From: Thermosphaera sp.
GTDB lineage: Archaea > Thermoproteota > Thermoprotei_A > Sulfolobales > Desulfurococcaceae
Direction: 5' to 3'
Assembly (NCBI GenBank): GCA_038827615.1
Contig: JAWBNK010000001.1
Coordinates: 248,290-312,289, forward strand
DNA length: 64,000 nt
The notes beneath the pieces are model-generated. The model ran no database searches. It saw only the letters and a list, made by a program, of their open reading frames with translations, and was not told the origin of the DNA. Within the stretch, counting starts at the first letter, position 1. Every line of letters starts with the position of its first letter. Positions 27,210 to 35,743 of the stretch are shown piece after piece. The translations under genes and the position numbers were made by a program.

Positions 27210-28301
27210 ATGCGTGTTGACAGGCAAAGGCTCAGGGAAATTATTAGAGAGCTCAAAAAATGGAGGGCACATGCTACTATCTTATTGAGCCTTTACATAC
27301 CTCCTGGGCGACCGGTAAGCGATGTTTTAAACATGCTGAGGCAGGAGCTATCCATTACAGACAACATCAAGCTCAAGAAAACTAAATCTGCAGTTCAGAG
27401 AGCTCTGACGATGGCGATAGATCGGTTGAGCAAGGTTCCCAAGGTTCCCGATAAGGGATTGGTATTATTTGCGGGAGAAAACCCTGATACTGGAGAGTCG
27501 ATTTTAGTAATGCTTATTCCGCCCGAGGAAGTTCCCGTATACTTTTACAGGACAGATAAGTATTTTCACACGGAATTCCTTGAAGAAATGGTTAGCGAAT
27601 CCAACACGATCGGACTCTTGATTATCGAGAGAGATGCTGCCACGATAGGAATGTTGAAGGGGAATAGGCTGAAGATTGTTGAAGAGCTGGAAGATTATAT
27701 CCCTGGGAAGCATGAGAAGGGTGGGCAAAGCCAGCGAAGATATGATAGGATTATTGAGCAAATGGTGGACGAGTTCTACAAGAGGGTTGGAGAACACGCG
27801 AACAGGGTGTTTCTACCTCTTTACGAGCAAGGGAAGTTGAAAGGGATTCTTATAGGAGGCCCCGCCTATGCAAAGTATGATTTCCTCGAAAAAGACAATT
27901 TAGATTATAGGTTGAAGAAGATTGTTCTGCCGGAGCTCATCGACGTTGGTTATCAAGGTGAGGCAGGGTTAAGGGAGATGATATTGAAGGCTGGAGACCT
28001 TCTGAAGGAGCAAGAATATGCTGAGGTGTTGAAGTATATGGAGGAGTTTAAACTTCACATGGCGAAGGATGATGGAATGATAGTGTACGGTGAGGAAGAA
28101 GTTAAGAATGCTCTTGAGATGGGAATGGTTTCGATCCTATTCATAAGCGAGGAGCGCGAGGATGTTGAGAGATGGCTTGACCTAGCAAAGAAAAGTGGAG
28201 CAAAAACTCTCGTAATAAGCAACGATGTCCCGGAGGCGGAATGGTTTAGTAAAACGTTTAACGGTCTTGCAGGGATTCTTAGAGCGAGGATTTACGGTTA
28301 G
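27210..28301 (+). CDS. prf1: peptide chain release factor aRF1
   Basis: This 363-residue class I release factor recognises all three stop codons and triggers peptide release. The catalytic GGQ is in GKHEKGGQSQRRYDR (about residues 169-183). The stop-codon recognition NIKS region reads DNIKLKKTKS, with Leu in place of the usual Ser at the fourth position. The C-terminal domain ends with the aL30-like segment that contacts the GTPase partner. ATG 27210 is the first start in frame after a stop. It is divergent from the UPF0104 gene. Confidence 0.94.
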   Translation: MRVDRQRLREIIRELKKWRAHATILLSLYIPPGRPVSDVLNMLRQELSITDNIKLKKTKSAVQRALTMAIDRLSKVPKVPDKGLVLFAGENPDTGESILVMLIPPEEVPVYFYRTDKYFHTEFLEEMVSESNTIGLLIIERDAATIGMLKGNRLKIVEELEDYIPGKHEKGGQSQRRYDRIIEQMVDEFYKRVGEHANRVFLPLYEQGKLKGILIGGPAYAKYDFLEKDNLDYRLKKIVLPELIDVGYQGEAGLREMILKAGDLLKEQEYAEVLKYMEEFKLHMAKDDGMIVYGEEEVKNALEMGMVSILFISEEREDVERWLDLAKKSGAKTLVISNDVPEAEWFSKTFNGLAGILRARIYG

Positions 28302-28355
28302 CGCATGGTATTACGAATTCGATAATGTTATTAAGTTTTTCAATCAAATATAATT

Positions 28356-28640
28356 TTGGTGTCTTCTACATTGGGTGAATTACGGCTCGATCCTTCGATG
28401 AAAAGAGAATTGATCTCTCTCATAATAAACGCTGGATTGGAAGAGGATTTTATTGAGTGGTTAAAAATCCAGGGGAGAACTCATATAATTGGAAAAATGG
28501 ATAATGTCCCCGATGAATTAATTTTAACGTACGTTAAAGAAAAGAAGCTGGTAGTCGAAGATGAATTAATTCTTCCAGAGACAATCGAAATGGGTCCAGG
28601 CGAAGACATTTATGTCAAAAGCAGAGCAACGAGAAAATAG
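28356..28640 (+). CDS. hypothetical protein (about 94 aa)
   Basis: This small acidic protein has a helical N-terminal half and a strand-rich C-terminus (EDELILPETIEMGPGEDIYV). The start is TTG 28356 or GTG 28359 with no clear ribosome binding site, and an AT-rich tract about 25 bp upstream, so it may be leaderless. No family recognised. It follows prf1 by 54 bp. Confidence 0.5.
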   Translation: MVSSTLGELRLDPSMKRELISLIINAGLEEDFIEWLKIQGRTHIIGKMDNVPDELILTYVKEKKLVVEDELILPETIEMGPGEDIYVKSRATRK

Positions 28641-28650
28641 GCTTGGATAG

Positions 28651-28659
28651 ATTTTATGT
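28651..28659 (+). promoter_or_regulatory. TATA-like element upstream of hairpin RNA candidate
   Basis: ATTTTATGT lies about 22-28 nt before the GC-rich structured element at 28671-28745, the usual archaeal spacing from TATA to transcription start. Confidence 0.4.
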
Positions 28660-28670
28660 ACAAGGAATGC

Positions 28671-28745
28671 GGCCGGGAGTGACCCGACCCATGCTCACTC
28701 TTCCCCCGGTACTCGGGGATGTTGCATGGGCACCGGGGTCACGCG
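28671..28745 (+). ncRNA. GC-rich structured RNA candidate of unknown class
   Basis: Between two convergent genes lies a GC-rich island with three nested perfect helices: GTGACCC (28679-28685) with GGGTCAC (28736-28742), CCCATGC (28688-28694) with GCATGGG (28724-28730), and CCCCG (28704-28708) with CGGGG (28714-28718) closing a 5-nt loop. Asymmetric internal loops separate them. The surroundings are AT-rich and a TATA-like element sits at the right distance. The large internal loop recalls an H/ACA pocket, but no ACA tail is seen. It could also be a bidirectional terminator. Confidence 0.5.
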
Positions 28746-28778
28746 TTTCAAAAATAATTAGATTTGGGAAATATAAAT

Positions 28779-29816
28779 TTACTTAACCTCGATTTCAGCT
28801 GACTTAGATGCCTTGATGTTTAACGAAGCTTCAGCTATTCCATTAGAGTATCTTACGATCCTTCTCAAGCTGTCGCAAACCATAACTAGAAATGCCTTCT
28901 CTCTATCGTCTATTTTCGCTGGAATTAATTTTTGATATAATACTCTATCTATCTCGTCGACAGTATCCTTAGCGCCTTGAATAACTTCTTCTGCCTCTCT
29001 TCTACTTTGACTATAGAGGGCATCCATCGATTTATTGAATATTTCAAGAGCTCTCTGCGCCAAGGTGATAACTAATTCTACGTTACTTATGTTATTATCT
29101 ATTTTCATTAACCGTTTGGCAATATTCGTCGCATGGTCGGCGATTCTCTCGAGGTTTCTAGCGATTATTCTGTAGTTCATGGCTTCTATTATGTTGGAGA
29201 GGCCGAGCTCGTGTTGTATTCTAACATCAATTAAAGCCATTGAAAGCTCACGCACGATCATGTGGTGAAATCTGTCTGCTTCATCATCTCTCTGAATAAC
29301 CGCCTCAGCCAGGTTTCTATTATTGGATGTTAAAGCCTCTACGACGTCGTTGAGCATATTATTTACTATTAAGTGGAGCCTTCTGAGGGCACTAACTATT
29401 GGGAGCTCCTTGATATTTAACAATATCTTGAAAGTTACCGTGTTGTAAGATTCTTCAACCACTTCTACGCCGGCGAGTTTAACCCTGGCCAGGTTTTTGA
29501 TGTCACTTACTCTCTTGGCCAAATTAGATAGGCTGGGGTCGAATGTAATGGTGATGTTGGTATAGCCTGATAAGTAGGCTGCAACCAGCATTCTAAATAC
29601 CTGCTCAGTTGACAGGTCGGAAGACACCTTAATATTGGATTGGGTCTGAAGCATTTCCATTTCTGGTGGGATTATTACAAGTTTTCCTTCGTATTCATAA
29701 ACGTATACGTGGTCCCCACTCTTTAGTTTAACAGCGTCAACCCATTCTTTTGGTAAAGTAATTATGAAAGATGATGATCCTGTTTTTTGAACCTTTCTTC
29801 TCTCTATACTGGGCAT
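28779..29816 (-). CDS. phosphate-signalling regulator: AbrB-like domain plus PhoU domain
   Basis: The protein is 345 residues. An N-terminal SpoVT/AbrB DNA-binding swapped hairpin (VQKTGSSSFIITLPKEWV, residues 9-26) precedes a tandem helical PhoU domain (about 120-330) with conserved acidic triads such as QRDDEADRFHHM. This archaeal arrangement is a presumed phosphate-dependent transcription regulator. It is not next to a Pst system; a PiT-type transporter with its DUF47 partner lies at 51-53 kb. Confidence 0.88.
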   Translation of the reverse strand: MPSIERRKVQKTGSSSFIITLPKEWVDAVKLKSGDHVYVYEYEGKLVIIPPEMEMLQTQSNIKVSSDLSTEQVFRMLVAAYLSGYTNITITFDPSLSNLAKRVSDIKNLARVKLAGVEVVEESYNTVTFKILLNIKELPIVSALRRLHLIVNNMLNDVVEALTSNNRNLAEAVIQRDDEADRFHHMIVRELSMALIDVRIQHELGLSNIIEAMNYRIIARNLERIADHATNIAKRLMKIDNNISNVELVITLAQRALEIFNKSMDALYSQSRREAEEVIQGAKDTVDEIDRVLYQKLIPAKIDDREKAFLVMVCDSLRRIVRYSNGIAEASLNIKASKSAEIEVK

Positions 29817-30000
29817 AAATATATCACCACTTTTTTCATCCTAATTATCTTTATATCACAATATTTACATTATATACAGGAGGCTTTTATATACTTACAT
29901 GCACTTTTATCGCAGTATAAATTTGAGACTTATCGTATGGTCGAGCAGTTAAATTGTGAGATAAAGGTTAATTAATCCTTTAAGAATAAACTCTTAGTGA

Positions 30001-30103
30001 GCCGGGGTGGCCGAGCGGTCTAAGGCGGCGGGCTGCAGGGCTTTGTGTATCCAAGGGTTCACGGAGACCCGTTTATTCGCGGGTTCGAATCCCGCCCCCG
30101 GCT
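30001..30103 (+). tRNA. tRNA-Cys (GCA) with 28-nt intron at 37/38
   Basis: The acceptor GCCGGGG (30001-30007) pairs with CCCCGGC (30096-30102). The D stem is GCC/GGC, the anticodon stem GCGGG with CCCGT, and the T arm GCGGG-TTCGAAT-CCCGC. The loop reads CT-GCA-G plus A38 after removal of about 30039-30066. Anticodon GCA is at 30035-30037. Discriminator T at 30103 and the short variable loop are as expected for tRNA-Cys. Confidence 0.9.
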
Positions 30104-31287
30104 CTCCTCTTTTTAGCCGTCTCAACTTCTGTTGAATATGTGTTTATCGACGTGTTAAAGACCATTTTTGTTAAGATAGATGCTGTAAGGAAGCTTAATG
30201 ATACTAGTGTAAGATAAGTATTAGATTTTTCGATGTCGAGTAAGGTGTTCAATATCAAAATGACAACTCCTGAGATACTTGATATAGTCGATAGAAAGCC
30301 GGATACGGATGCTTCATAACCAGTCGTACCCCTGGAGACCATTGCATAGAGGCTTGTATCAAAAAATGGATATACGGGGAGTATCCACAATAGGAAAAAT
30401 ATCAATGGTGGTGTGAAAGGGAGAACGACGAATAGGATCAAATAGGATAATAGTGCCGCTAGAAAAGCCTCTCTGGCCTTCCCATAGTCTACTATTCTTC
30501 CAATGAACGGTCTCAGCGGGGTGCCTGCAAGTACGGGGAGGAATCCATATAGTACTCCGTAAAGAAACCTTCTGTGTGTGGCATCAAGCGAGTTGTTTAT
30601 GATGGCGGTAATTTTTTTATCCATTAATATTGAATTATAGGTCCCTCCTATCGTTAATCCAATATAAGATAGGAGGATTATTGGGATTAAAGAGCGCAGG
30701 TTGTTTATTGTTGCCGATAACCCTTTCATAATGGCTTGGGCTTGCTCCCTCTCTTTTCCAGAGTATCCGGTTATTAGGAAAATTATTCCAGCAGCGTACA
30801 TTATCGATACAAAACTTGGGAAACCACTCATCGATAGCAATGATAGAAGGGGCCAGGCAATAAGGGAGCCGATTCCCCACCCGAGGCCAGAGGCAACTCC
30901 AACTTTTGAGTACTTCCTACCCACGTTTGCTCGGTCCTCGATAACGTAGCTTAAGCCTATTGTGATAGCTAAAGTATGCGTAAAAGAATACAAGAACACA
31001 AACACTATCTTGAATATCCAGTTTTCGATTTGAAACAACATGAAGATGAAAAACGCACCCATTATGGAGACCGACATAACCCTTCTTCTTCCAATCGCAT
31101 CGCTCAAGCTTCCCAGGGCAAAGGCCATTAGCGAGGGGGTGTACTCAGCACTAACGAGATAGAACACGAACCATTCTCCATAAACATCTGCACCATATAG
31201 AGGACGAGATACTACTACATACATTGAATAAACAATATTGAGTAAGCAAATACCTGCAAGGTATTGAAATCTAAGCCCCGATGTCAT
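30073..31287 (-). CDS. MFS transporter
   Basis: This 404-residue protein has about twelve membrane helices and the MFS loop 2-3 motif in GSLSDAIGRRRV (about residues 60-71). A second-half counterpart RPFIGRIVDYGKARE is also present. Substrate unknown. The last nine residues (GGGIRTRE region) are encoded by the antisense strand of the tRNA-Cys gene: the native stop seems lost or displaced and the frame closes on TAA at 30073-30075 inside the tRNA. The gene is otherwise intact. Confidence 0.85.
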   Translation of the reverse strand: MTSGLRFQYLAGICLLNIVYSMYVVVSRPLYGADVYGEWFVFYLVSAEYTPSLMAFALGSLSDAIGRRRVMSVSIMGAFFIFMLFQIENWIFKIVFVFLYSFTHTLAITIGLSYVIEDRANVGRKYSKVGVASGLGWGIGSLIAWPLLSLLSMSGFPSFVSIMYAAGIIFLITGYSGKEREQAQAIMKGLSATINNLRSLIPIILLSYIGLTIGGTYNSILMDKKITAIINNSLDATHRRFLYGVLYGFLPVLAGTPLRPFIGRIVDYGKAREAFLAALLSYLILFVVLPFTPPLIFFLLWILPVYPFFDTSLYAMVSRGTTGYEASVSGFLSTISSISGVVILILNTLLDIEKSNTYLTLVSLSFLTASILTKMVFNTSINTYSTEVETAKKRRAGGGIRTRE

Positions 31288-31376
31288 GCGTGAGGCGCCG
31301 AGAGAAAAAAATGCTAAAATGAGAATTTAAAAGTGCACATCTTTTACTAGCATGGTTCACTAAACTCTGTGGGCGA

Positions 31377-32786
31377 TTACCTGTATTCTTGAATTATCTC
31401 CCATTGCTTCTGTGCAATTATATCGAGGGCTTCAGCAGGGGCGATCTCGCCCGCTACTGCCTTGTTCAGGTAAAGTTGTTGTTGTTCCAATAGTCTACCG
31501 TAATAGGGGACATTCCAGAAGTCCTTCGCGTATTTCACAGCCTCCGTGAATACCGGGGCCCATGGTTTAGAGTTCAGGAACTCAGGGTCCTGTGCCACGG
31601 ACTTTCTAGCAGTGAATCCAACCCTGAGCGAATAGTCCTTGTAAGCAACCGTATAGAACCATTTCAGGAACAGCTTTGCCTCCTCTTTGTTTCTAGAGTA
31701 AGCGCTTATGACTAATGGTTGTCCCCCTAGAGTGGTGTATCGCGTGCCATTGTGGTGCGGCTGAATAGCAACTCCTGTAACATTAAATACTCTTGAAGTA
31801 TTCGGATCGAATAGGGCAGGAGCCATGGAGGGCCACAGTATCGTCATCGCTACCTTGCCCTGAGCATACAACGTTATAACTTTATCATAGTCGAACGTTG
31901 CCGGGCCTGGAGGCATATAGTTAGTCAAGCCAACAAAGAAAGTCAAGGCTTCCTTAGCCCTTGAGCTGTTTATGTAATTTATCGGGTTCTTAGTGGCGGG
32001 ATCCCATAATTCGGCTCCCCAGCTCCAGAATACGCTGAGGAAGAAACATGAGATATAGTCGTAATCTCTTGAGAGAACTAGAGCAAGCCCATAAAAGTCC
32101 TCAGTCAAGACTTGCCCAGCTAGAGTTTGACCAGCTCTTCTAGTGAAGAACTCTGCTATATCTTTGAACTGCAACCAGTCTAGGTTCTTCCACTCCTCTA
32201 ATGTTCTGGGTAAATCATACCCATACCTCTCCCTAAAAGCGGCTCTTTCCTCCGGGTGATTGAATAAATCTGTCCTAAAGTATACCAATGGAGTTGCATC
32301 TGCGTATCCGGGGATTGCAACGTAATTATCGCTTCCCTGCGGATAAGCTGTGTAGAAGTACACTAGGTTCTCAAAGGTATCGTTCAATACCGCATATCTG
32401 AGGTCGGGGTCATTCAGTATGAAGTCCTTGAGCGAAATGATATGTCCTCCCTCATACAATTCTCCCAGCCACTGACTATCTGCAAATATAATGTCGACTT
32501 CGCTGCTCTTAGCTGTCACCACGCTTGTTACCCTAGTGTAGTATGTTCCCCATGGAGTGAAATCGAACTTAACGTTGACTTTATATCCGAGTTTTTCCTG
32601 GGCATACTTAGTGAAATCAGATGCCATTTGCTCCATAATTTTACCAGGCTCCCATTCTGGGCTTAATATCACAATTGTAACTTCTTTTGCAGGGGGTTGC
32701 ATCAGAAAATATGCCGCTACACCAACGATTATTGCGATGATTATTAGAAGTCCCACTAGTAGAGTTTTATTCAATATACTCACCAA
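31377..32786 (-). CDS. ABC transporter sugar-binding protein (family 1 extracellular)
   Basis: This protein of about 469 residues has an N-terminal membrane anchor (about residues 8-30, no lipobox) and then a type-1 solute-binding fold (EVTIVILSPEWEPGKIMEQM opening, later ALTFFVGLTNYMPPGP and GQPLVISAYSRNKEEAKLFL). It would capture a sugar or oligosaccharide for the divergent permease/ATPase operon at 32.9-37 kb. Start choice is open: TTG 32786, GTG 32783, or TTG 32774 behind GGTGAG. Confidence 0.88.
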   Translation of the reverse strand: MVSILNKTLLVGLLIIIAIIVGVAAYFLMQPPAKEVTIVILSPEWEPGKIMEQMASDFTKYAQEKLGYKVNVKFDFTPWGTYYTRVTSVVTAKSSEVDIIFADSQWLGELYEGGHIISLKDFILNDPDLRYAVLNDTFENLVYFYTAYPQGSDNYVAIPGYADATPLVYFRTDLFNHPEERAAFRERYGYDLPRTLEEWKNLDWLQFKDIAEFFTRRAGQTLAGQVLTEDFYGLALVLSRDYDYISCFFLSVFWSWGAELWDPATKNPINYINSSRAKEALTFFVGLTNYMPPGPATFDYDKVITLYAQGKVAMTILWPSMAPALFDPNTSRVFNVTGVAIQPHHNGTRYTTLGGQPLVISAYSRNKEEAKLFLKWFYTVAYKDYSLRVGFTARKSVAQDPEFLNSKPWAPVFTEAVKYAKDFWNVPYYGRLLEQQQLYLNKAVAGEIAPAEALDIIAQKQWEIIQEYR

Positions 32787-32896
32787 TATAGATTAGTGTA
32801 TTAAGAAGTATATATATTTATCAAGATGATAATTTTATTAAACGATTCAGTAATAAATAATTTTCAGGTCCTGAAGATTAAAGAGGTGTCTTAATT

Positions 32897-33799
32897 GTGA
32901 AGTCTTCAATTAGACGAGGTAAAATAATCAACCCTTGGGTTCTCATTTTGCCATCTTTCCTGATACTTTTGGTATTTAATATTTTCCCACTCATATGGAG
33001 CCTTGGTATATCATTTCACAGATTTTCAATTATAATTAGGGAGACGCCGAGATATGTTGGAGGTTACAATTACATAACAATCTTATCCAGTCCAGAGGCT
33101 TGGGACCGTATAATACGTACCGGCTCATTCCTGATTTACTCCCTTCTCTTCCAATTCAGCATCGCGCTGGTCGTTGCACTGTTGATGTTTGAAGATTTCA
33201 AGGGCAAGAGGATCATGCTGACGGTTTTCATGATTCCACTAATGATAGCTCCAATCGCGTCTGCCCTTTTCTTTAGATACTTGTTTGATGAAAATCTTGG
33301 ACCAGTCAACAATTTCCTTCAATCAATTCTCGGAACCCGAGTTCTGTGGTTCAGCAATGAGATAAGTCCCCTAGGTATTCCCTATTCCCTGCTCACTGTG
33401 ATATTGGTGGAAACGTGGATTTGGACTCCGTTCATTACTTTCCTCTTGGTGGCTGGGATAAGCTCTATACCACACGATTTAATAGAACAAAGCCGGGTTG
33501 ACTCGCTTAAATTCATTCATAAATTTAGGTACGTAATTCTTCCATACATCAAACCTATGCTTGCGATAGCGCTGATATTCAGATTCATGGATGCGTTGAA
33601 AACTTTCGACTCAGTATATGTTTTAACGGCAGGAGGACCTGGCTCAACAACAGAGCTGATCTCGGTATACATCTACAAGCTTGCCTTTGAGAGGTGGGAT
33701 TTTGGATCAGCCACTGCTATGAGCTATCTCGTATTAGTTGTGGTCATATTCATGACGAATGTCTTCATGAGGTACGTGCTAGGAGGTGAGAGGGAATGA
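32897..33799 (+). CDS. sugar ABC transporter permease, MalF/UgpA-like
   Basis: The protein is 300 residues with six membrane helices and the binding-protein-dependent transport EAA loop near residues 195-225 (EQSRVDSLKFIHKFRYVILP). The start is GTG 32897 behind GAGGTG at 32883-32888. It overlaps the next permease gene by 4 bp (ATGA). It forms the heterodimeric channel with that gene product. Divergent promoters to the binding-protein gene lie in the AT-rich 110 bp upstream. Confidence 0.92.
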   Translation: MKSSIRRGKIINPWVLILPSFLILLVFNIFPLIWSLGISFHRFSIIIRETPRYVGGYNYITILSSPEAWDRIIRTGSFLIYSLLFQFSIALVVALLMFEDFKGKRIMLTVFMIPLMIAPIASALFFRYLFDENLGPVNNFLQSILGTRVLWFSNEISPLGIPYSLLTVILVETWIWTPFITFLLVAGISSIPHDLIEQSRVDSLKFIHKFRYVILPYIKPMLAIALIFRFMDALKTFDSVYVLTAGGPGSTTELISVYIYKLAFERWDFGSATAMSYLVLVVVIFMTNVFMRYVLGGERE

Positions 33800-34635
33800 A
33801 GAACTATAGAAGGGACACGCTCATTTACAGGTTGAAGAGATTTCTGAAAATGAGTGTACTAATAGCGATCATTGCAGTATACATCATGCCAATTTATGGT
33901 ATGTTCAACCTAGCCTTCCGCTCCAGGGCCGAGATGTTTGCAAACTTCTTCCTAATTACACAACCTACTTTGGAAAACTTTGTAGAGGCTTATCAGTATG
34001 GTGCGTACTCCGCCATTGTAAACTCTATTGTGATCACGGCAGGAGGAGTGGGCTTAGCTCTCGGGTTATCAATTCTAGCGGCTTATGCCTTTTCCAGATT
34101 CAATATAAAAGGGAAAAACCTGCTAATGTTCTACATTCTTTCAACGAGAATGATGCCTCCAATTACACTGATCATACCCATATTCATAATGTATTATACC
34201 TTAGGATTGAAGGGAACTTACGTGGGCTTAATCCTAGTATATGGAATGATGGCTCTTCCATTGTCCGTTTGGATGACGAAGAGCTTCATAGATGATATTC
34301 CAAAGGATATCGATGATGCAGCAGTATTGGATGGTCATTCAACGATGTATATATTATTTAAAATAGTTTTACCGATGGTTGTCCCTGGGATTGCTGCTTC
34401 AGCGGCCTTCGCCGCGATTACGATATGGAATGAGTTCCTTTTTGCACTACTACTCAGCGGAATAGATACAAAGCCGACATCGGTGTTGTTGAGCAGTATT
34501 AGGGGGGAGAGAGGCTTCAATTGGGGAAGAGTAGCGGCGATCGAAGTAATATACATTCTCCCGATCATAATTCTAGTATTTTGGCTTCAAAAACACATGT
34601 TGCGGGGATTGACTTTTGGGACTGTGAGGAGGTAA
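33796..34635 (+). CDS. sugar ABC transporter permease, MalG/UgpE-like
   Basis: The protein is 279 residues with six membrane helices and a conserved EAA loop reading DAAVLDGHSTMYILFKIVLP. The ATG at 33796 overlaps the stop of the MalF-like gene. The two permeases and two ATPases that follow are closely spaced in one direction and so make a complete inner-membrane importer with the divergently encoded binding protein. Confidence 0.92.
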   Translation: MKNYRRDTLIYRLKRFLKMSVLIAIIAVYIMPIYGMFNLAFRSRAEMFANFFLITQPTLENFVEAYQYGAYSAIVNSIVITAGGVGLALGLSILAAYAFSRFNIKGKNLLMFYILSTRMMPPITLIIPIFIMYYTLGLKGTYVGLILVYGMMALPLSVWMTKSFIDDIPKDIDDAAVLDGHSTMYILFKIVLPMVVPGIAASAAFAAITIWNEFLFALLLSGIDTKPTSVLLSSIRGERGFNWGRVAAIEVIYILPIIILVFWLQKHMLRGLTFGTVRR

Positions 34636-34640
34636 TTTCA

Positions 34641-35738
34641 TTGGAGAAATCGATCATGGTTACCAATATTTCTAAAGAGATAAGGCGGAAGAAAATTCTA
34701 GACGGTGTATCTTTCGAAGCGAAAAAGGGCGAGCTAATAGTTATCCTGGGTCCACCCGGGTCTGGAAAAACGACCCTACTGAAGATCATAGCTGGTCTCG
34801 AGAAACAAGATGCTGGAAGTGTTTTCATCAATGGAGTCAAAGTGGATGAATTACCACCCTATGAAAGGAAAATATCCATGGTTTTCGAGACCTTGGCACT
34901 GTACTCCAATATGACAGTCTTCGACAATATCGCTTCGCCCTTGATAGCTGAGAAAAAACCCAAAGAGTATATTGAGAAGAGGGTCCTTGAAATAGCAAGG
35001 ATACTTAAAATAGAAAACCTTCTTAACAGGAGGGCTGACAAGCTCAGTGGGGGAGAAAGGCAGAGAGTTGCAATTGCAAGAGCCCTGGCCAAAGAAGCCG
35101 AAATTTACCTTTTAGACGAACCATTCTCAAACCTCGACGCGAAAATAAGGTACGCTCTTAGAACCGAGTTTAAGAAACTGAAAACGATCTTGGGTAAGAC
35201 TCTTGTTCTTGCCACTTCAGACCCTCTTGATGCTTTAGCGTTAGGGGATATGGTCGTGTTTATTGATCAGGGAAGAGTCGTCCAAGTAGGTTCTCCAAGG
35301 GATGTGTATTATAAGCCGGTTAGATTAGATATTGCACGATACATGACTGGAAAAATACTCAATGAAGTAATATTATCCAAGAGATTCGAAAATGGGGGTG
35401 TAGCCGTTACCAGCGACGTTGACGCATCGCTGTCGCAAAGCGTCTACACAACCATCCTAAGCGTTCCGGCTGAAAAAGTAGTAGTAACATCCTACCCTGA
35501 TTCTACGATTATAGGGAAAACGGTGGGAGAGTGTTCTGGAATAAAGCTCAAAGGAAGGTACTTAGGGTACGAGTACAGGGGTAGCGAGTACCTCGTTTTC
35601 GCGGAGAATAAAGGACTTTTGTTCAAGTCCTTAATGTATGAGAAACCCTTGCTGGATTTCAATGAGCCTGTTGAAGTTTGCATCAGTGGTGGGGAATACT
35701 CAATTTACGACTACGATAACGGAGAATTGTTGAGGTGA
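34641..35738 (+). CDS. sugar ABC transporter ATPase A (MalK/UgpC-like, altered Q-loop and H-loop)
   Basis: The product is 365 residues from TTG 34641, five bases after the permease stop and behind GGAGG at 34627-34631. A longer in-frame reading from 34521 lies inside the permease gene. Walker A GPPGSGKTT, signature LSGGERQ and Walker B YLLDEP are intact. The Q-loop position reads MVFETLAL (Glu for Gln) and the H-loop reads LATSDPLDA (Ser for the switch His). The C-terminal OB-type regulatory domain is present. It pairs with ATPase B just downstream. Confidence 0.88.
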   Translation: MEKSIMVTNISKEIRRKKILDGVSFEAKKGELIVILGPPGSGKTTLLKIIAGLEKQDAGSVFINGVKVDELPPYERKISMVFETLALYSNMTVFDNIASPLIAEKKPKEYIEKRVLEIARILKIENLLNRRADKLSGGERQRVAIARALAKEAEIYLLDEPFSNLDAKIRYALRTEFKKLKTILGKTLVLATSDPLDALALGDMVVFIDQGRVVQVGSPRDVYYKPVRLDIARYMTGKILNEVILSKRFENGGVAVTSDVDASLSQSVYTTILSVPAEKVVVTSYPDSTIIGKTVGECSGIKLKGRYLGYEYRGSEYLVFAENKGLLFKSLMYEKPLLDFNEPVEVCISGGEYSIYDYDNGELLR

Positions 35739-35743
35739 GATAA

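Noticed and set aside
30001-30103. First reading of this tRNA as tRNA-Leu (CAG) because of the TGCAG loop and long apparent variable region
   Set aside because: The extra length is a 37/38 intron. After its removal the variable loop is short, the anticodon is GCA and the discriminator is T, all matching tRNA-Cys.
34521-34640. Upstream start for ATPase A
   Set aside because: Out-of-frame text of the permease gene; the GGAGG-TTG start at 34641 is clearly better.
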